Made by a program: the position numbers and the translations under genes. This document shows, piece by piece, positions 1 through 9,093 of a DNA stretch of 64,000 nucleotides. Source of the DNA: CALINF01 sp039990395. Lineage in GTDB: Bacteria; Pseudomonadota; Gammaproteobacteria; Pseudomonadales; Halieaceae. The DNA lies in contig JBDXFZ010000146.1 in assembly GCA_039990395.1 (NCBI GenBank), positions 682,001-746,000 on the forward strand, in the 5' to 3' direction. The notes under the pieces are model-generated. The model saw nothing but the letters and a program-made list of their open reading frames with translations. It did not search any database and was not told where the DNA came from. Position 1 is the stretch's first letter; each line of letters starts with the position of its first letter.

Positions 1-1352
1 TCGTTGCCATAGGCTGCGGTAAACATCATCCCGATTGGCAGGTTGTCTTCACTCCAGTGCAGTGGCAGTGAAATAGAAGGCTGCCCAGTCTGATTGTAGA
101 GGCCGGTATCACCCATAAAGCCAAACAATCGATCTGCAAACTCTTCTGGGGGTGCTTCGCCAATATGTCCTATAGGGACAGGTGTGCTGGACAAAGTCGG
201 TGCTAACAGCACATCGTATTGTTGTTGAAACTCCCCTAACAATCTGCCTACGCGCTGATTCATCTGTATAGCTTCGGCGTAGTCGGTGGCGCTAACCGCG
301 TTACCGAGCTCCATGTATAAACGCGTACCGTCCTCCATGTTCAACTCATCAACGGTGCAATTTAGCTCAGCAGCGCGTTGTCGGGCCGCCAGAGCAGTAT
401 TAACAGAGACGATAGTGAAGAGCTTCGAGCCAGCGGCTTCTCCGTCAAAATCCGGTCGAGCTTCTTCTACGGTATGACCAAGGCTTTCCAGTAGGCTTAT
501 TGTCTTTGTTAGTCCGGCAATTACTTCCGGCTGATAGTTTCCCCGCCCCCATTTTTCAAAGCTTACCGCGATCTTCAATGCTCGAGGTGCTGAGTGAATC
601 GCGTCCAGGAAGGTGCCTGCGGCATGTGGTGCAGAGTACGCTTCACCTGGTTCTGATCCGGCCGTGGCATCCAGCATAGCGGCGGTATCACGCACACTTC
701 GGCTCACGACATGGCTAGTTGATTGTCCGGCCCAACCCTCGGCCTTGTCGGGGCCAAATGGCACACGACCACGGCTGGGTTTAAGTCCCACAAGTCCACA
801 GCAGGATGCGGGTATACGTATTGAGCCGCCGCCGTCCGAGGCATGGGCTAAGGGGAGTATGCCTGCAGCCACAGCGGCTCCCGCGCCACCGCTCGAACCG
901 CCTGGAGTTCTGCTGGTATCCCATGGGTTGCGACTGGGGCCGAATTCCTGGGGTTCGGTAACAGGGTTTAATCCGAGTTCGGGAGAGTTGGTCTTTCCAA
1001 AAGTAACGAGGCCTGCCAACCGATAGCGTTTTACCAGCGTGCTATCGTGGTCAGCAACTTGCCCACGCCACATTGCACTGCCGTTGGATGTCACAGTCCC
1101 TTTCATGAAGAGGTGCAAGTCTTTTAGCAGGAACGGTACACCTCTGAACGGCCCGTCTGGCAAGCCCGAGTCAATTTCAGCTCGAGCCTCATCGTAGTAC
1201 TTGTGCACCACGGCATTGAGCTCTCCATTTACACGCTCGACCCTAGCTATTGCCTCATCCAGCAGATCAGAAGCACTGATCTCTCTATCGCGCACCAATT
1301 TGGCCAAGCCGAGACCATCATAGCTGTCGTATTCCGAAAATCCTGCCACCAT
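1..1352 (-). CDS. Amidase signature family hydrolase, C-terminus cut by window edge
   Basis: Hydrolyses an amide or C-N bond; the substrate cannot be told from sequence. About 450 residues are visible, reading from an ATG at 1352 and running off the left edge. The Ser-cisSer-Lys triad of the amidase signature family is present: Lys77 in LLKDL, cis-Ser153 in GGSSGG, and Ser177 in DGGGSIRIP. The 24-residue spacing between the two serines matches fatty acid amide hydrolase. There is no signal peptide, so it is probably cytoplasmic. It lies 79 bases downstream of the aminopeptidase on the same strand, so co-transcription is possible. Members act on fatty amides, 6-aminohexanoate oligomers, aryl amides and others. 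Confidence 0.9.
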   Translation of the reverse strand, partial: MVAGFSEYDSYDGLGLAKLVRDREISASDLLDEAIARVERVNGELNAVVHKYYDEARAEIDSGLPDGPFRGVPFLLKDLHLFMKGTVTSNGSAMWRGQVADHDSTLVKRYRLAGLVTFGKTNSPELGLNPVTEPQEFGPSRNPWDTSRTPGGSSGGAGAAVAAGILPLAHASDGGGSIRIPASCCGLVGLKPSRGRVPFGPDKAEGWAGQSTSHVVSRSVRDTAAMLDATAGSEPGEAYSAPHAAGTFLDAIHSAPRALKIAVSFEKWGRGNYQPEVIAGLTKTISLLESLGHTVEEARPDFDGEAAGSKLFTIVSVNTALAARQRAAELNCTVDELNMEDGTRLYMELGNAVSATDYAEAIQMNQRVGRLLGEFQQQYDVLLAPTLSSTPVPIGHIGEAPPEEFADRLFGFMGDTGLYNQTGQPSISLPLHWSEDNLPIGMMFTAAYGN

Positions 1353-1431
1353 CAACTCCGCTCTACTCGTGATTGTTAACCCTACTAGGCATCTAGTGAT
1401 ATCGCCAGTGGAGCCCTCAAAGTCGGTGCTG

Positions 1432-2961
1432 TCACCTCTCGTGGTGGCGGCGCAGATATTCGTCCAGTGATCTTACGCCCCATCCAGAATACCCTGCGGG
1501 AATTGTCGGTCGATCTTTCTCGAGAAGATCAACGCCCGCAATATCGAAATGCGCCCACTGCTGGTCTTCATCCACAAACGATCCGATAAATGCTGCCCCG
1601 ACGCTGGCGCCAGGGCTTCCTGCACCGCTATTAATAATATCGCCGTACTTTGACTCGATCTGTTTGAAGTGAGACTCGTCTAGTGGCAGTCGCCAGATGG
1701 GTTCGCCCGCTGCTTTTGACGCGACGGTCAGCTGGTCGATAAGCTCATCGTGGCGACCGAATATACCAGCATAATCATCGCCTAACGCGCGGCCCACTGA
1801 TCCGGTAAGAGTGGCGACGTCAATCAGCACGTCCGGCTGGTATTCAACCTGTCCATAATGCACTGCATCAGACAGGACCAAACGGCCTTCTGCATCAGTA
1901 GACCGGATCTCGATGGTTTTACCGGACATCGATGTCAGGACATCCCCGGGTCTTATGGCGGTACCCGAGGGCATATTTTCCGCGAGAGCAGCCAGTGCAA
2001 CGACGTTGATCGGTGCACCACGACGGGCTGCGGCCAATACGGTACCTGTAACTACGCCAGCGCCACCAAGGTCGCCTTTCATCTTCCACATGCCGTCATT
2101 TTTCTTAAGAGAAATACCCCCGGTATCAAAAGTGATTCCCTTGCCAGCCAGCACCACGGGAGCGCTATCGCCACCCGCCATATATTCAATAATCAATAGC
2201 CTTGGTGGCCTGCTGGAACCTTTACCGACGCCCCAATGTGCACCCATTCCTAGGCGCTGTAAGTCTTTCTCATCCAGAACCTTGATATCAACGTTTTTGA
2301 TGCCCTTGAACTGTGCCTTGATCTCTTCCACGAACGACTGTGGGTAAAGAAAGTTGGCGGGTTCTGAACTCATGTCGCGCGCCAAATATACGCCGTCTGC
2401 AAGAAATGCCAGATCATCAATGTAAGTCGCGCCAGATTTGTCCTCGCTCAATATGCGAACGAGTGGAGTAGTGCCTGGATCGGCCTTTTTGGCTTGGTGC
2501 CGATCAAAGCGATAACTGCGTAAACGATAGCCAAAGGCCACCCTGGCAGCCGAAGCCTCGGCATTGGCAATATCGGCCGGCCACAGAATGTTTACGGTTC
2601 CACCTGTTGTACCTTTGAGTAATGCCGACGCGTTGCCCCCAAAGTTCTCCGCAGCAACGCGATCAAGTGGGTCTGCCCCGATGCCAATTAGATCAATACG
2701 AGAGTACGGAGCGACGCCGTAAAGCGTGATCGTTGAATTGCTCTTGCCGGTAAACGTGGCTTCTTTTACCGCGACACTAAGCGAACCATTTGTTCGGCCG
2801 TCAATCTCTGCAGCGGAGCCACTTAATGCTTCGCCTTCGGCAACAGGGATTACGATTCGTCCACTCTGTGGATAATCGAAAGAGGCAAATTCAAAACGCT
2901 GGTCGGCCGCAGCCGAAGCAGCGAAGCCGATCAAGACGCACAGTGCAGCGATAATTTTCAA
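1432..2961 (-). CDS. Exported leucyl aminopeptidase, M17 family
   Basis: Zinc metalloaminopeptidase that removes N-terminal residues from peptides. I chose the TTG at 2961 as start. It has a GGGAG-like ribosome site just upstream, and it places a Sec signal peptide at the N-terminus (hydrophobic core at residues 2-18, Ala-rich cleavage region near 18-20). The frame stays open to an ATG at 3075, but that would bury the signal. The M17 ligands are all present with E. coli PepA spacing: Lys274, Asp279, Asp297, Asp356 and Glu358, plus Arg360. The signature reads STDAEGRL, where most members have NTDAEGRL. A signal peptide is unusual, because most M17 enzymes are cytosolic. Length is about 509 residues. 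Confidence 0.92.
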   Translation of the reverse strand: MKIIAALCVLIGFAASAAADQRFEFASFDYPQSGRIVIPVAEGEALSGSAAEIDGRTNGSLSVAVKEATFTGKSNSTITLYGVAPYSRIDLIGIGADPLDRVAAENFGGNASALLKGTTGGTVNILWPADIANAEASAARVAFGYRLRSYRFDRHQAKKADPGTTPLVRILSEDKSGATYIDDLAFLADGVYLARDMSSEPANFLYPQSFVEEIKAQFKGIKNVDIKVLDEKDLQRLGMGAHWGVGKGSSRPPRLLIIEYMAGGDSAPVVLAGKGITFDTGGISLKKNDGMWKMKGDLGGAGVVTGTVLAAARRGAPINVVALAALAENMPSGTAIRPGDVLTSMSGKTIEIRSTDAEGRLVLSDAVHYGQVEYQPDVLIDVATLTGSVGRALGDDYAGIFGRHDELIDQLTVASKAAGEPIWRLPLDESHFKQIESKYGDIINSGAGSPGASVGAAFIGSFVDEDQQWAHFDIAGVDLLEKDRPTIPAGYSGWGVRSLDEYLRRHHER

Positions 2962-3162
2962 GACAAAAATCTCCCTAAAGAATGTGATCAACAGATTCAG
3001 ATGCCGTGACAGCGCCGGTAATTTGGTGCCTCGCAGCAAGAATAGCAGCAAAGAGTATACGGCAGCGGGAGTCACAAGCTAAAGTGCTGGTTACACTTGA
3101 GCCGGAAAATAAGCGATGGTCTCAACAAAAGGGCTAGAGCTCGTATTGCACTCAAGAATAAA

Positions 3163-3192
3163 GGACTGACTCCAAACGATTGTAGTCAGCCC
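3163..3192 (-). terminator. Likely rho-independent terminator after iorAB
   Basis: Read on the minus strand there is a 9-bp stem (GGGCTGACT pairing with AGTCAGTCC, with one G-U pair), then a T-rich stretch from 3162 downward. It begins 25 bases beyond the stop of the molybdopterin subunit at 3217, where the end of that operon is expected. The T tract is interrupted, so strength is uncertain. Confidence 0.5.
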
Positions 3193-3216
3193 AAGGTTCA
3201 AGACTTTGGACAGTTG

Positions 3217-5475
3217 CTAGGTCTTGAGTCGAATCGGGAGGTCCCGCACACGCTGTCCGGTAGCGGCGAACAGGGCGTTCCCAATCGCTGGTGCGATAGC
3301 GATTAGTGGTGGTTCTCCTAGCCCGGTAGGAAACTCTTCACTATCCATAAATGCGATATCGAGTTCCGGAACATCGGCCATCCGCAACGGCGTGTAACTA
3401 TCCAAATTGCGGTCTTTAACCTGGCCTTTCTCAATCTCAGTCCCCTCGTGCAGCGCAATACTCAGCCCCCACAATGTAGCGCCTTCGGCCTGGGCCAAAG
3501 CGCCATCGGGGTGCACGACTGTTCCACAATCCAGGGTTTGCCAGATCTTCTTCACCTTCACGTTATTGTCTTCGACGGCAACGTGTACTACGCAGGCGCT
3601 CCAGGTAGGCATTGCGCGTTCTTGTCCGTGCGCCACTGCTACTCCCAGCGCTTCGCCGGCGGGCATAGTTCGACCCCAACCAGATCGATCGCGCACGTCC
3701 TTCAGCACTTCAGCGAGCCGTTTTGCACCGCCCACTTGCATGGGTGAACTGCCTGCTTGCCGACCTTCACCGTCCAGTAAGGACAAACGATATTCAATGG
3801 GATCCTTATCGAGCTTTGCAGCGATTTCATCCATAAAACATTCAACGCCCCAAGCGATCCAGCCAGGCCCTACAGCACGCAGCCAGCCCGGAAGAAAGGT
3901 TTTCTGCGCCAGGGTATTGTTGATCGCACGCACGCGATGGTTCGCAAGCGAATACCAATGATCTGCCCCATTGATTGAAAACCCATCAAACTTGCCGTTA
4001 CCGTCAACGCCCTCACCGAGAAACCCTGGCGCCATAGATTGCGTTGGCCATCCAGCAGCTGCAGCGTGCTCGATAGCCTCTAGTGTCCCGGTCTCGCTGA
4101 ATGCTGCGTCAAAGCGTGCGACGGATGGGGAGCGAACGCAGTCAAACAGACTGTCGACTGGTCTTGTCATCACTAACTTCACTGGCTTGCCAAGTTGCCT
4201 CGCAGCATGCGCCGCAGGAATCATTTGGTCGCCAAAAAGTCGACGGCCGAAGCCCCCACCGAGATAATAGGTGTGAAGAATGATATCGGTCTCCTCCATA
4301 CCCAATGATTTGGCAAGTGATGGAATAATCAGCGATTGCCACTGATTTCCTGCGTGCACATGACATTGACCATCGCGGAACTCTACCAACGCGTTCTGCG
4401 GCTCTAATGTAAAGTGCAGAACGGTACCCGTACGGTAGGTGGCTGAAAGCGTGTCTTGGGCCGCCTGCATCGCGTTCGCAGTATCACCGGTGTCAACAAA
4501 CAGGGTGCCGCTGGCAGGGTCATCTACCAGGCTCTTGCCCTCTGCCAGAATATCAGCCTCGCTCACTGCGGTTGTTGCACCTGCACTCCACTTAACGTTT
4601 ACAGCGTTGCTGGCTTTAATGGCAGCTGGAAAGTTGTCGGCTATAACCAGCGCCATGCCTTCAACATAGCCTGAAGGGTCAGTAATCTTGAGGGTCTGCT
4701 GATAGCCCGGCACAGACTTGGCAGCGCTATCATCGATTGCCGTTATGGTGCTGCCATAGCGAGTAGGCGCAACAATTGGGTGGGCGTAGACCATGCCTGG
4801 TAACTCGACATCCAATCCGTATTCTGCATTGCCATCAGATTTTGCCGGTACGTCCAGCGCCATGGCGGGTTTACCGATGAAGTCCCGAGCTTTTGCCGAT
4901 TTGATGGGCATCGCTGCCAGTTCGTCCTCGCTAAAGCTACGGCTAATGTCTCCACGCGTAACAATCTCTGCGAAAGTCATCGTTTTACCCGCGCCTGACA
5001 CCGTGCCGTTTTTGACTGAGAGCTCCGAGGCATCCACGCTCATTAACGCAGCCGCAGCATCCACTAGTACCGTTCTTCCAGCCGCACCAGCTTTGGAGAG
5101 CATTTCAAAGCTTGTTACGACAGACCAGGAGCCGCCGGTTACCATAAGCCCCCATTTCGGGTCGCTATCAACGTGATTGATACTCACGTTGGTCCAATCA
5201 GCGCCGAGCTCATCGGCGACAATTCGTGCGAGAGCCGTGCCCACGTGCTGCCCCATCTCTGCCTTGGTGATATTCACCTGAACTTTGCCGGATTCATCTA
5301 TCTCAAACCAGATCGTGGGAGAAAACGAGCGGCTGGCACCTACGGTGCCGATGTCTTCCATTGCGGCCTCGGCAGAGTAGCCGGGTAGCACAGCACCTAG
5401 CCCCATGAAGAGCCCCGTGCTGATACTGCCGGCCAAAAAATTGCGCCTGTTGATACCGTCCCCTAATCGTTTCAT
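3217..5475 (-). CDS. Molybdopterin-binding subunit of a xanthine dehydrogenase-family oxidoreductase (isoquinoline 1-oxidoreductase beta type)
   Basis: Catalytic subunit of a molybdenum hydroxylase, which oxidises an aldehyde or N-heterocycle using water as oxygen donor. It is 752 residues, typical of the IorB/aldehyde dehydrogenase large-subunit family. The N-terminus carries a twin-arginine motif (RRNFL at 10-14) and a hydrophobic stretch, so the folded complex is probably exported by Tat. The cofactor motif GGGFGRR is at 406-412. The active-site Glu is expected at 721 in the C-terminal GEPP motif. Its start overlaps the stop of the upstream iron-sulfur subunit by four bases (ATGA), so translation is coupled. 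No cytochrome or maturation gene is adjacent. The substrate is unknown. Confidence 0.92.
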   Translation of the reverse strand: MKRLGDGINRRNFLAGSISTGLFMGLGAVLPGYSAEAAMEDIGTVGASRSFSPTIWFEIDESGKVQVNITKAEMGQHVGTALARIVADELGADWTNVSINHVDSDPKWGLMVTGGSWSVVTSFEMLSKAGAAGRTVLVDAAAALMSVDASELSVKNGTVSGAGKTMTFAEIVTRGDISRSFSEDELAAMPIKSAKARDFIGKPAMALDVPAKSDGNAEYGLDVELPGMVYAHPIVAPTRYGSTITAIDDSAAKSVPGYQQTLKITDPSGYVEGMALVIADNFPAAIKASNAVNVKWSAGATTAVSEADILAEGKSLVDDPASGTLFVDTGDTANAMQAAQDTLSATYRTGTVLHFTLEPQNALVEFRDGQCHVHAGNQWQSLIIPSLAKSLGMEETDIILHTYYLGGGFGRRLFGDQMIPAAHAARQLGKPVKLVMTRPVDSLFDCVRSPSVARFDAAFSETGTLEAIEHAAAAGWPTQSMAPGFLGEGVDGNGKFDGFSINGADHWYSLANHRVRAINNTLAQKTFLPGWLRAVGPGWIAWGVECFMDEIAAKLDKDPIEYRLSLLDGEGRQAGSSPMQVGGAKRLAEVLKDVRDRSGWGRTMPAGEALGVAVAHGQERAMPTWSACVVHVAVEDNNVKVKKIWQTLDCGTVVHPDGALAQAEGATLWGLSIALHEGTEIEKGQVKDRNLDSYTPLRMADVPELDIAFMDSEEFPTGLGEPPLIAIAPAIGNALFAATGQRVRDLPIRLKT

Positions 5476-5933
5476 GACTCACCTCCTTCTCTTGCGACCG
5501 ACTTGATCGCGGAGTGGATTCGCGTGTATGACATGCAGCGACAGAGATTACCTGTCATAAAGTCTGTGATTTCCTGATCGCTGGGCGCGGGATTGAATTT
5601 GAGTAAGGCCTCCGCCGTTACAATTTGCCCAGACTGACAATAGCCGCACTGCGGTACCTGAGCATCCACCCAGGCAACCTTGAGCGCTTCACCCTGCGCG
5701 CTATCGAGACCTTCTATGGTGGTTATGCCCGCGTTCGCTACAGCACTCAAGGGTGTGGAGCAAGAACGTATAGGGGCGCCATTTAGCTGGACTGTGCAAG
5801 CCCCGCATTGCCCTATACCGCAACCAAACTTGGTACCTTTGAGCTTTTGCTCGTCGCGAATAACCCACAAAAGCGGGGTGTCTTCGGGTGCGTCCGAGGA
5901 CACGCGGGTTCCATTGAGCTCAAATTCGATCAC
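5472..5933 (-). CDS. (2Fe-2S)-binding subunit of the molybdenum hydroxylase (isoquinoline 1-oxidoreductase alpha type)
   Basis: Small electron-transfer subunit of 153 residues. The plant-type ferredoxin cluster is bound by Cys38, Cys43, Cys46 and Cys58. The second, helical-domain cluster is bound by Cys96, Cys99, Cys131 and Cys133. This eight-cysteine pattern is diagnostic of the family. It is the first gene of a two-gene operon and overlaps the large subunit by four bases. It has no signal peptide and probably travels with the Tat-tagged large subunit. The 234-bp region between this gene and the divergent gene at 6168 should contain its promoter, but I found no convincing -35/-10 pair. Confidence 0.94.
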   Translation of the reverse strand: MIEFELNGTRVSSDAPEDTPLLWVIRDEQKLKGTKFGCGIGQCGACTVQLNGAPIRSCSTPLSAVANAGITTIEGLDSAQGEALKVAWVDAQVPQCGYCQSGQIVTAEALLKFNPAPSDQEITDFMTGNLCRCMSYTRIHSAIKSVAREGGES

Positions 5934-6167
5934 GGCTTTGCTCCTTCGGCGCGAATACAGCGCTCAGTTGGTGGCTATCCCAATAGAATACCTGACTGAG
6001 CAAAAATGCACAGGCTTTAGGCAGCGTGACTGCCCGGCCAGCAGTACTTTGAGGCCATAATCTCAATCAGCCGACAATGCCATTTGGCATCAGCGTCTGT
6101 CTGAGCGAGAATCCTGCAACGCATCCGAAACTTCTTCGCAGCGCATCGCATTAAAGGCTGACCCACA

Positions 6168-6998
6168 ATGAGAGTTCCTCGTATCAAAACCCTGCTTTTT
6201 GCTCTGGCAGTCCTGTTTGCTCTGTTTTATGCCGTTGGTGCGTTTTTTGTAGCGACCGATGATCGCTCAGTTGATGTGCTTACTTCTGTAGAGAGGAAAC
6301 ACGAGGTTGTCGCACTGTTTGGTGCCAGTGGCACAACGGGTGATGGGATCCTGAAGGCCGCTCTTGCCGATCCGGACATCCACAAAGTTTATGTGATTAC
6401 GCGCCGTTCTACCCCACGAATTGAGGAAGGCATAGCCATGGGCAAAGTGCAGATGACCCAGCACATGGACTATTTGGATTATGCGGCTATTCGTGGTCTT
6501 CTTAAAAATGTGGACACGGTCTACTGGGCAATAGGCATTAGCGCTCTGGGTGTAGACGAGGAAACCTATGGCAAAATTCATGTGGACTTTCCCATGAGCT
6601 TTGTTCAGGAATGGACTGAGGTCAATCATGCCGCAGACCTGTCTTTCCATTTTATCAGCTCCAGTGATATCTCTCCCGAGTCAGAGACGATGTGGGTACG
6701 AGAAAAAATACGCGCTGAAAATACGTTGTTTGGATTGGCTGACGGTTCTAGCCTTCGTGTGATTGCCTACCGGCCAGATTACATCGGGCCAACAAAGGAA
6801 GAGGCACATCTAGGTCAGAACCTGGTTTATTGGTTTTTTAGGCCTGTAGGCGCGGCGGTAAAGGCCAGCGAGATCGGTCGTGCAATGCTAGAGGTAACGG
6901 CGCGCGGTGCGAGCATGGAGAATGGCAAGAAAATCACTACATCGGGCATCATCCGATACAGCGAGGCTTATGAACGGCGCCAGTCACTGGATAATTAG
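6168..6998 (+). CDS. Membrane-anchored NAD(P)-binding Rossmann protein
   Basis: 276 residues. An N-terminal hydrophobic segment (about 8-28) looks like a membrane anchor or uncleaved signal. It is followed by a Rossmann fold with the dinucleotide motif GASGTTG at 52-58. This glycine pattern is seen in the NmrA/HTATIP2-like atypical SDR group. I see no clear Tyr-x-x-x-Lys catalytic pair, so it may be a binding or regulatory protein rather than a dehydrogenase. It is divergent from iorAB. The substrate and role are unknown. Confidence 0.8.
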   Translation: MRVPRIKTLLFALAVLFALFYAVGAFFVATDDRSVDVLTSVERKHEVVALFGASGTTGDGILKAALADPDIHKVYVITRRSTPRIEEGIAMGKVQMTQHMDYLDYAAIRGLLKNVDTVYWAIGISALGVDEETYGKIHVDFPMSFVQEWTEVNHAADLSFHFISSSDISPESETMWVREKIRAENTLFGLADGSSLRVIAYRPDYIGPTKEEAHLGQNLVYWFFRPVGAAVKASEIGRAMLEVTARGASMENGKKITTSGIIRYSEAYERRQSLDN

Positions 6999-7088
6999 GT
7001 GAACCGCAGGACCATGTTCTTTCTGGTGGTGTAACGTCTCTAACTGCTGCTCGCTAGCTAGCTTCTGTACGGTATGACGTCGTTGGCT

Positions 7089-8477
7089 CTATAGCAGTAG
7101 TCGAGAGGCGGCTATAAAAATTGGAAGCACGATGAGTGTTCGCAGTAGAAAGATCAGGAAAAGCCTCGGTAGTGATAACGGTAGTCCAGAGCGCAAAATC
7201 AGTGCGCCGAGATCCGACATGTATATGATCTGTGATACAGCCACGCCCGCAACAATGAAGCGAGTGGCTTCCGCCTCGACAGACCTTATCAATAAGGCGG
7301 GCGCAAATACATCCAGGAAACCCACAAGTACTGCAACGGAGGCCAGTTTTGCCTGTGCAATGCCCGCAGCTTCCATGAAGAGGAAAATCGGGTAGCTCAG
7401 CCAGTTAAATACTGGTGTGTGATGTACCAATACCAATGTCACGGTGGCGATTAGCATGGAAGCGCCGAGCACATTGGAGACCAACCCCAGCGCAGAATGC
7501 CAGGCACGTCGAGCGATTAGGCTGGGCGCGTCTGCTGCCTCCGCTCTCGTTACCGCCGCGGTAAGAGCCCGCGCAAGAACAGGGTCGCTGGTGGGCACCT
7601 TGGCTTCAGCTCTGTCCAATTCAGTAAAGTAGGTGTCGGGGATGCGAGCTAGTGGTGGTATTCGACACAAGATAAGTGCGCAAGTCAGGCAAGCAAGCAC
7701 TACTACGGCGTACCAGCTAAAGAAGTGTTCCTCCACGCCTGCGACAGTGGCCATTACGAGACAAAATGGCAGTGAGACGATCGAGAAATTGGTGGCAATG
7801 ACGGATGCTTCTCGAGCGCTGTAAAACCCCGAGCGGTACTGATTGATACTGATCATCATGCCTACCATGCTGGCGGAAACGAAAGAGGCCGTAGCGTCGA
7901 TAGCAGCGCGTCCAGGTAAACGGAACAGGCGGCTAAAGGGCCGCTCCACGACAGTGCCTACGAACTCCATGAAGCCAAATTCAGTGAGGAAAGGCATCAA
8001 AAAACAAGCGGCGAACAGGATATAAAGAATCGTTGGGCCACTAGCCTCGAAAGCAAGGCGACCGGTGTCGGCACCCCAAATGGCTTCGGGCCCTAATCCA
8101 AATAGGACAAGTACGGCTAGTAGTGCAGCCACCATGCGCGCCCAGAACCAGCCACGTGTGACTCCACTGAACGCGTAGAGAGCTGGATGTGAATGTTCCC
8201 AGTGTTTGCCCCATCGCGAGTAGCAGATTGCGCTCAGGGCACTGAGCAAGATGACACCGCTGATAATTTCTAGCGCGTAAGGCTGTAGTGGTACCTTCAC
8301 CAGGTCAGTGATGACACCGAGGAGTATGGTGGACTTGCCATCCATTGTTATGGGCAGCAGGAACAATAGAATTCCAATTGAAGAAGGTAGTAAAAATCGA
8401 AAAAGTGGAGGCAAACGCTTGATAGTGTGTTTTTTCCGCAGCGATGGGGATGTGCTGAGCTTACAGTATTTTCGCAA
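7089..8477 (-). CDS. YjiH family nucleoside-recognition (Gate domain) membrane protein
   Basis: 462 residues with about ten hydrophobic segments. The opening segment (FLLPSSIGILLFLLP, near residue 28) followed by a short DGKST loop is typical of YjiH-family proteins with Gate domains. Gate-domain proteins are thought to move nucleosides or related solutes, but the function of YjiH is not established. The TTG at 8477 is used because the frame is open there; a start a few codons later is possible, since the first 20 residues are basic and unconserved-looking. It lies 47 bases downstream of yebG on the same strand, so it could be partly co-transcribed with the SOS gene. Confidence 0.8.
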   Translation of the reverse strand: MRKYCKLSTSPSLRKKHTIKRLPPLFRFLLPSSIGILLFLLPITMDGKSTILLGVITDLVKVPLQPYALEIISGVILLSALSAICYSRWGKHWEHSHPALYAFSGVTRGWFWARMVAALLAVLVLFGLGPEAIWGADTGRLAFEASGPTILYILFAACFLMPFLTEFGFMEFVGTVVERPFSRLFRLPGRAAIDATASFVSASMVGMMISINQYRSGFYSAREASVIATNFSIVSLPFCLVMATVAGVEEHFFSWYAVVVLACLTCALILCRIPPLARIPDTYFTELDRAEAKVPTSDPVLARALTAAVTRAEAADAPSLIARRAWHSALGLVSNVLGASMLIATVTLVLVHHTPVFNWLSYPIFLFMEAAGIAQAKLASVAVLVGFLDVFAPALLIRSVEAEATRFIVAGVAVSQIIYMSDLGALILRSGLPLSLPRLFLIFLLRTLIVLPIFIAASRLLL

Positions 8478-8524
8478 GACTCGTCATAAGCCCATGGCTG
8501 CGGGCAGGGAGCTACACTGGTGCG

Positions 8525-8818
8525 CTATGCCTTCGCGGTGAGTGGAGTAACGTTTGAGGACTCCTTCGCAGACAGATCGCCGATATCCAATAACAGTTCG
8601 GGTTTGCCTTTACATGCGGCGACAAGAACATCCTTATTCTTTGATAACAGGAGCCCAATATTTTCAGCATCTTGTTCGCTGATGTCGTTAATATGCTTTT
8701 CTAAAAAGCCGCCAAAACTCTCGGCTAACTCAAGCATCCTGTCATGGGCATCAGCGTCCCTTTTACTGTCAAACATCGCTTCATCCCTGTCACATTTCCA
8801 CATTGCCACTACGGCCAT
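8525..8818 (-). CDS. yebG: YebG family SOS-induced protein
   Basis: 97 residues. The N-terminal half matches the YebG family: a short beta region, then a helix reading SKRDADAHDRMLELAE, comparable to E. coli YebG (SKKEADAYDKMLDLAE). YebG is a small LexA-regulated protein of uncertain biochemical role in the DNA damage response. Placement is strongly supported by a perfect LexA box 33 bases upstream of the start. The ribosome site GAGGTG lies just before the ATG. The C-terminal third is divergent, as is usual for the family. Confidence 0.88.
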   Translation of the reverse strand: MAVVAMWKCDRDEAMFDSKRDADAHDRMLELAESFGGFLEKHINDISEQDAENIGLLLSKNKDVLVAACKGKPELLLDIGDLSAKESSNVTPLTAKA

Positions 8819-8849
8819 GAATCACCTCAGGTTCTATTGATTTACATAT

Positions 8850-8878
8850 ACTGTATATACATACAGTATTAATGACAA
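8850..8878 (-). promoter_or_regulatory. Sigma70-type promoter of yebG
   Basis: On the minus strand a -35 TTGTCA (8878-8873) is separated by 17 bases from a -10 TACAGT (8855-8850). The LexA box overlaps the -10 and spacer, which supports this assignment. Confidence 0.65.
8851..8866 (-). promoter_or_regulatory. LexA (SOS) operator of yebG
   Basis: The 16-bp palindrome CTGT-N8-ACAG has an all-AT-type spacer (ATATACAT), essentially the gammaproteobacterial LexA consensus. It covers the -10 element and most of the spacer of the yebG promoter, the expected geometry for repression. Only yebG is close enough to be a clear target. The divergent peptidase gene starts 228 bases away. Confidence 0.92.
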
Positions 8879-9093
8879 GAGATTATTTGCCGGTAACAGG
8901 CGAGGATCTACTATGGCCCGCTTTACGTCTGGCAAAGACTGGAAGCTCGCTAGTGTGCTGTGCAATACATGGCAGTCGCCAGCAAGTTTCTATTAATGAA
9001 CGCCCACTCTTGACGCGAAAATAGGTTAACGTAATGCAATCGGGGGCGAATCTAATGAGCCAGCCACACATCTATAAGGCGTGAGTACAAACT

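Noticed and set aside
8883..9071. 62-codon minus ORF upstream of yebG
   Set aside because: No family likeness, no terminator or ribosome site, and it lies in the shared upstream region of yebG and the peptidase.
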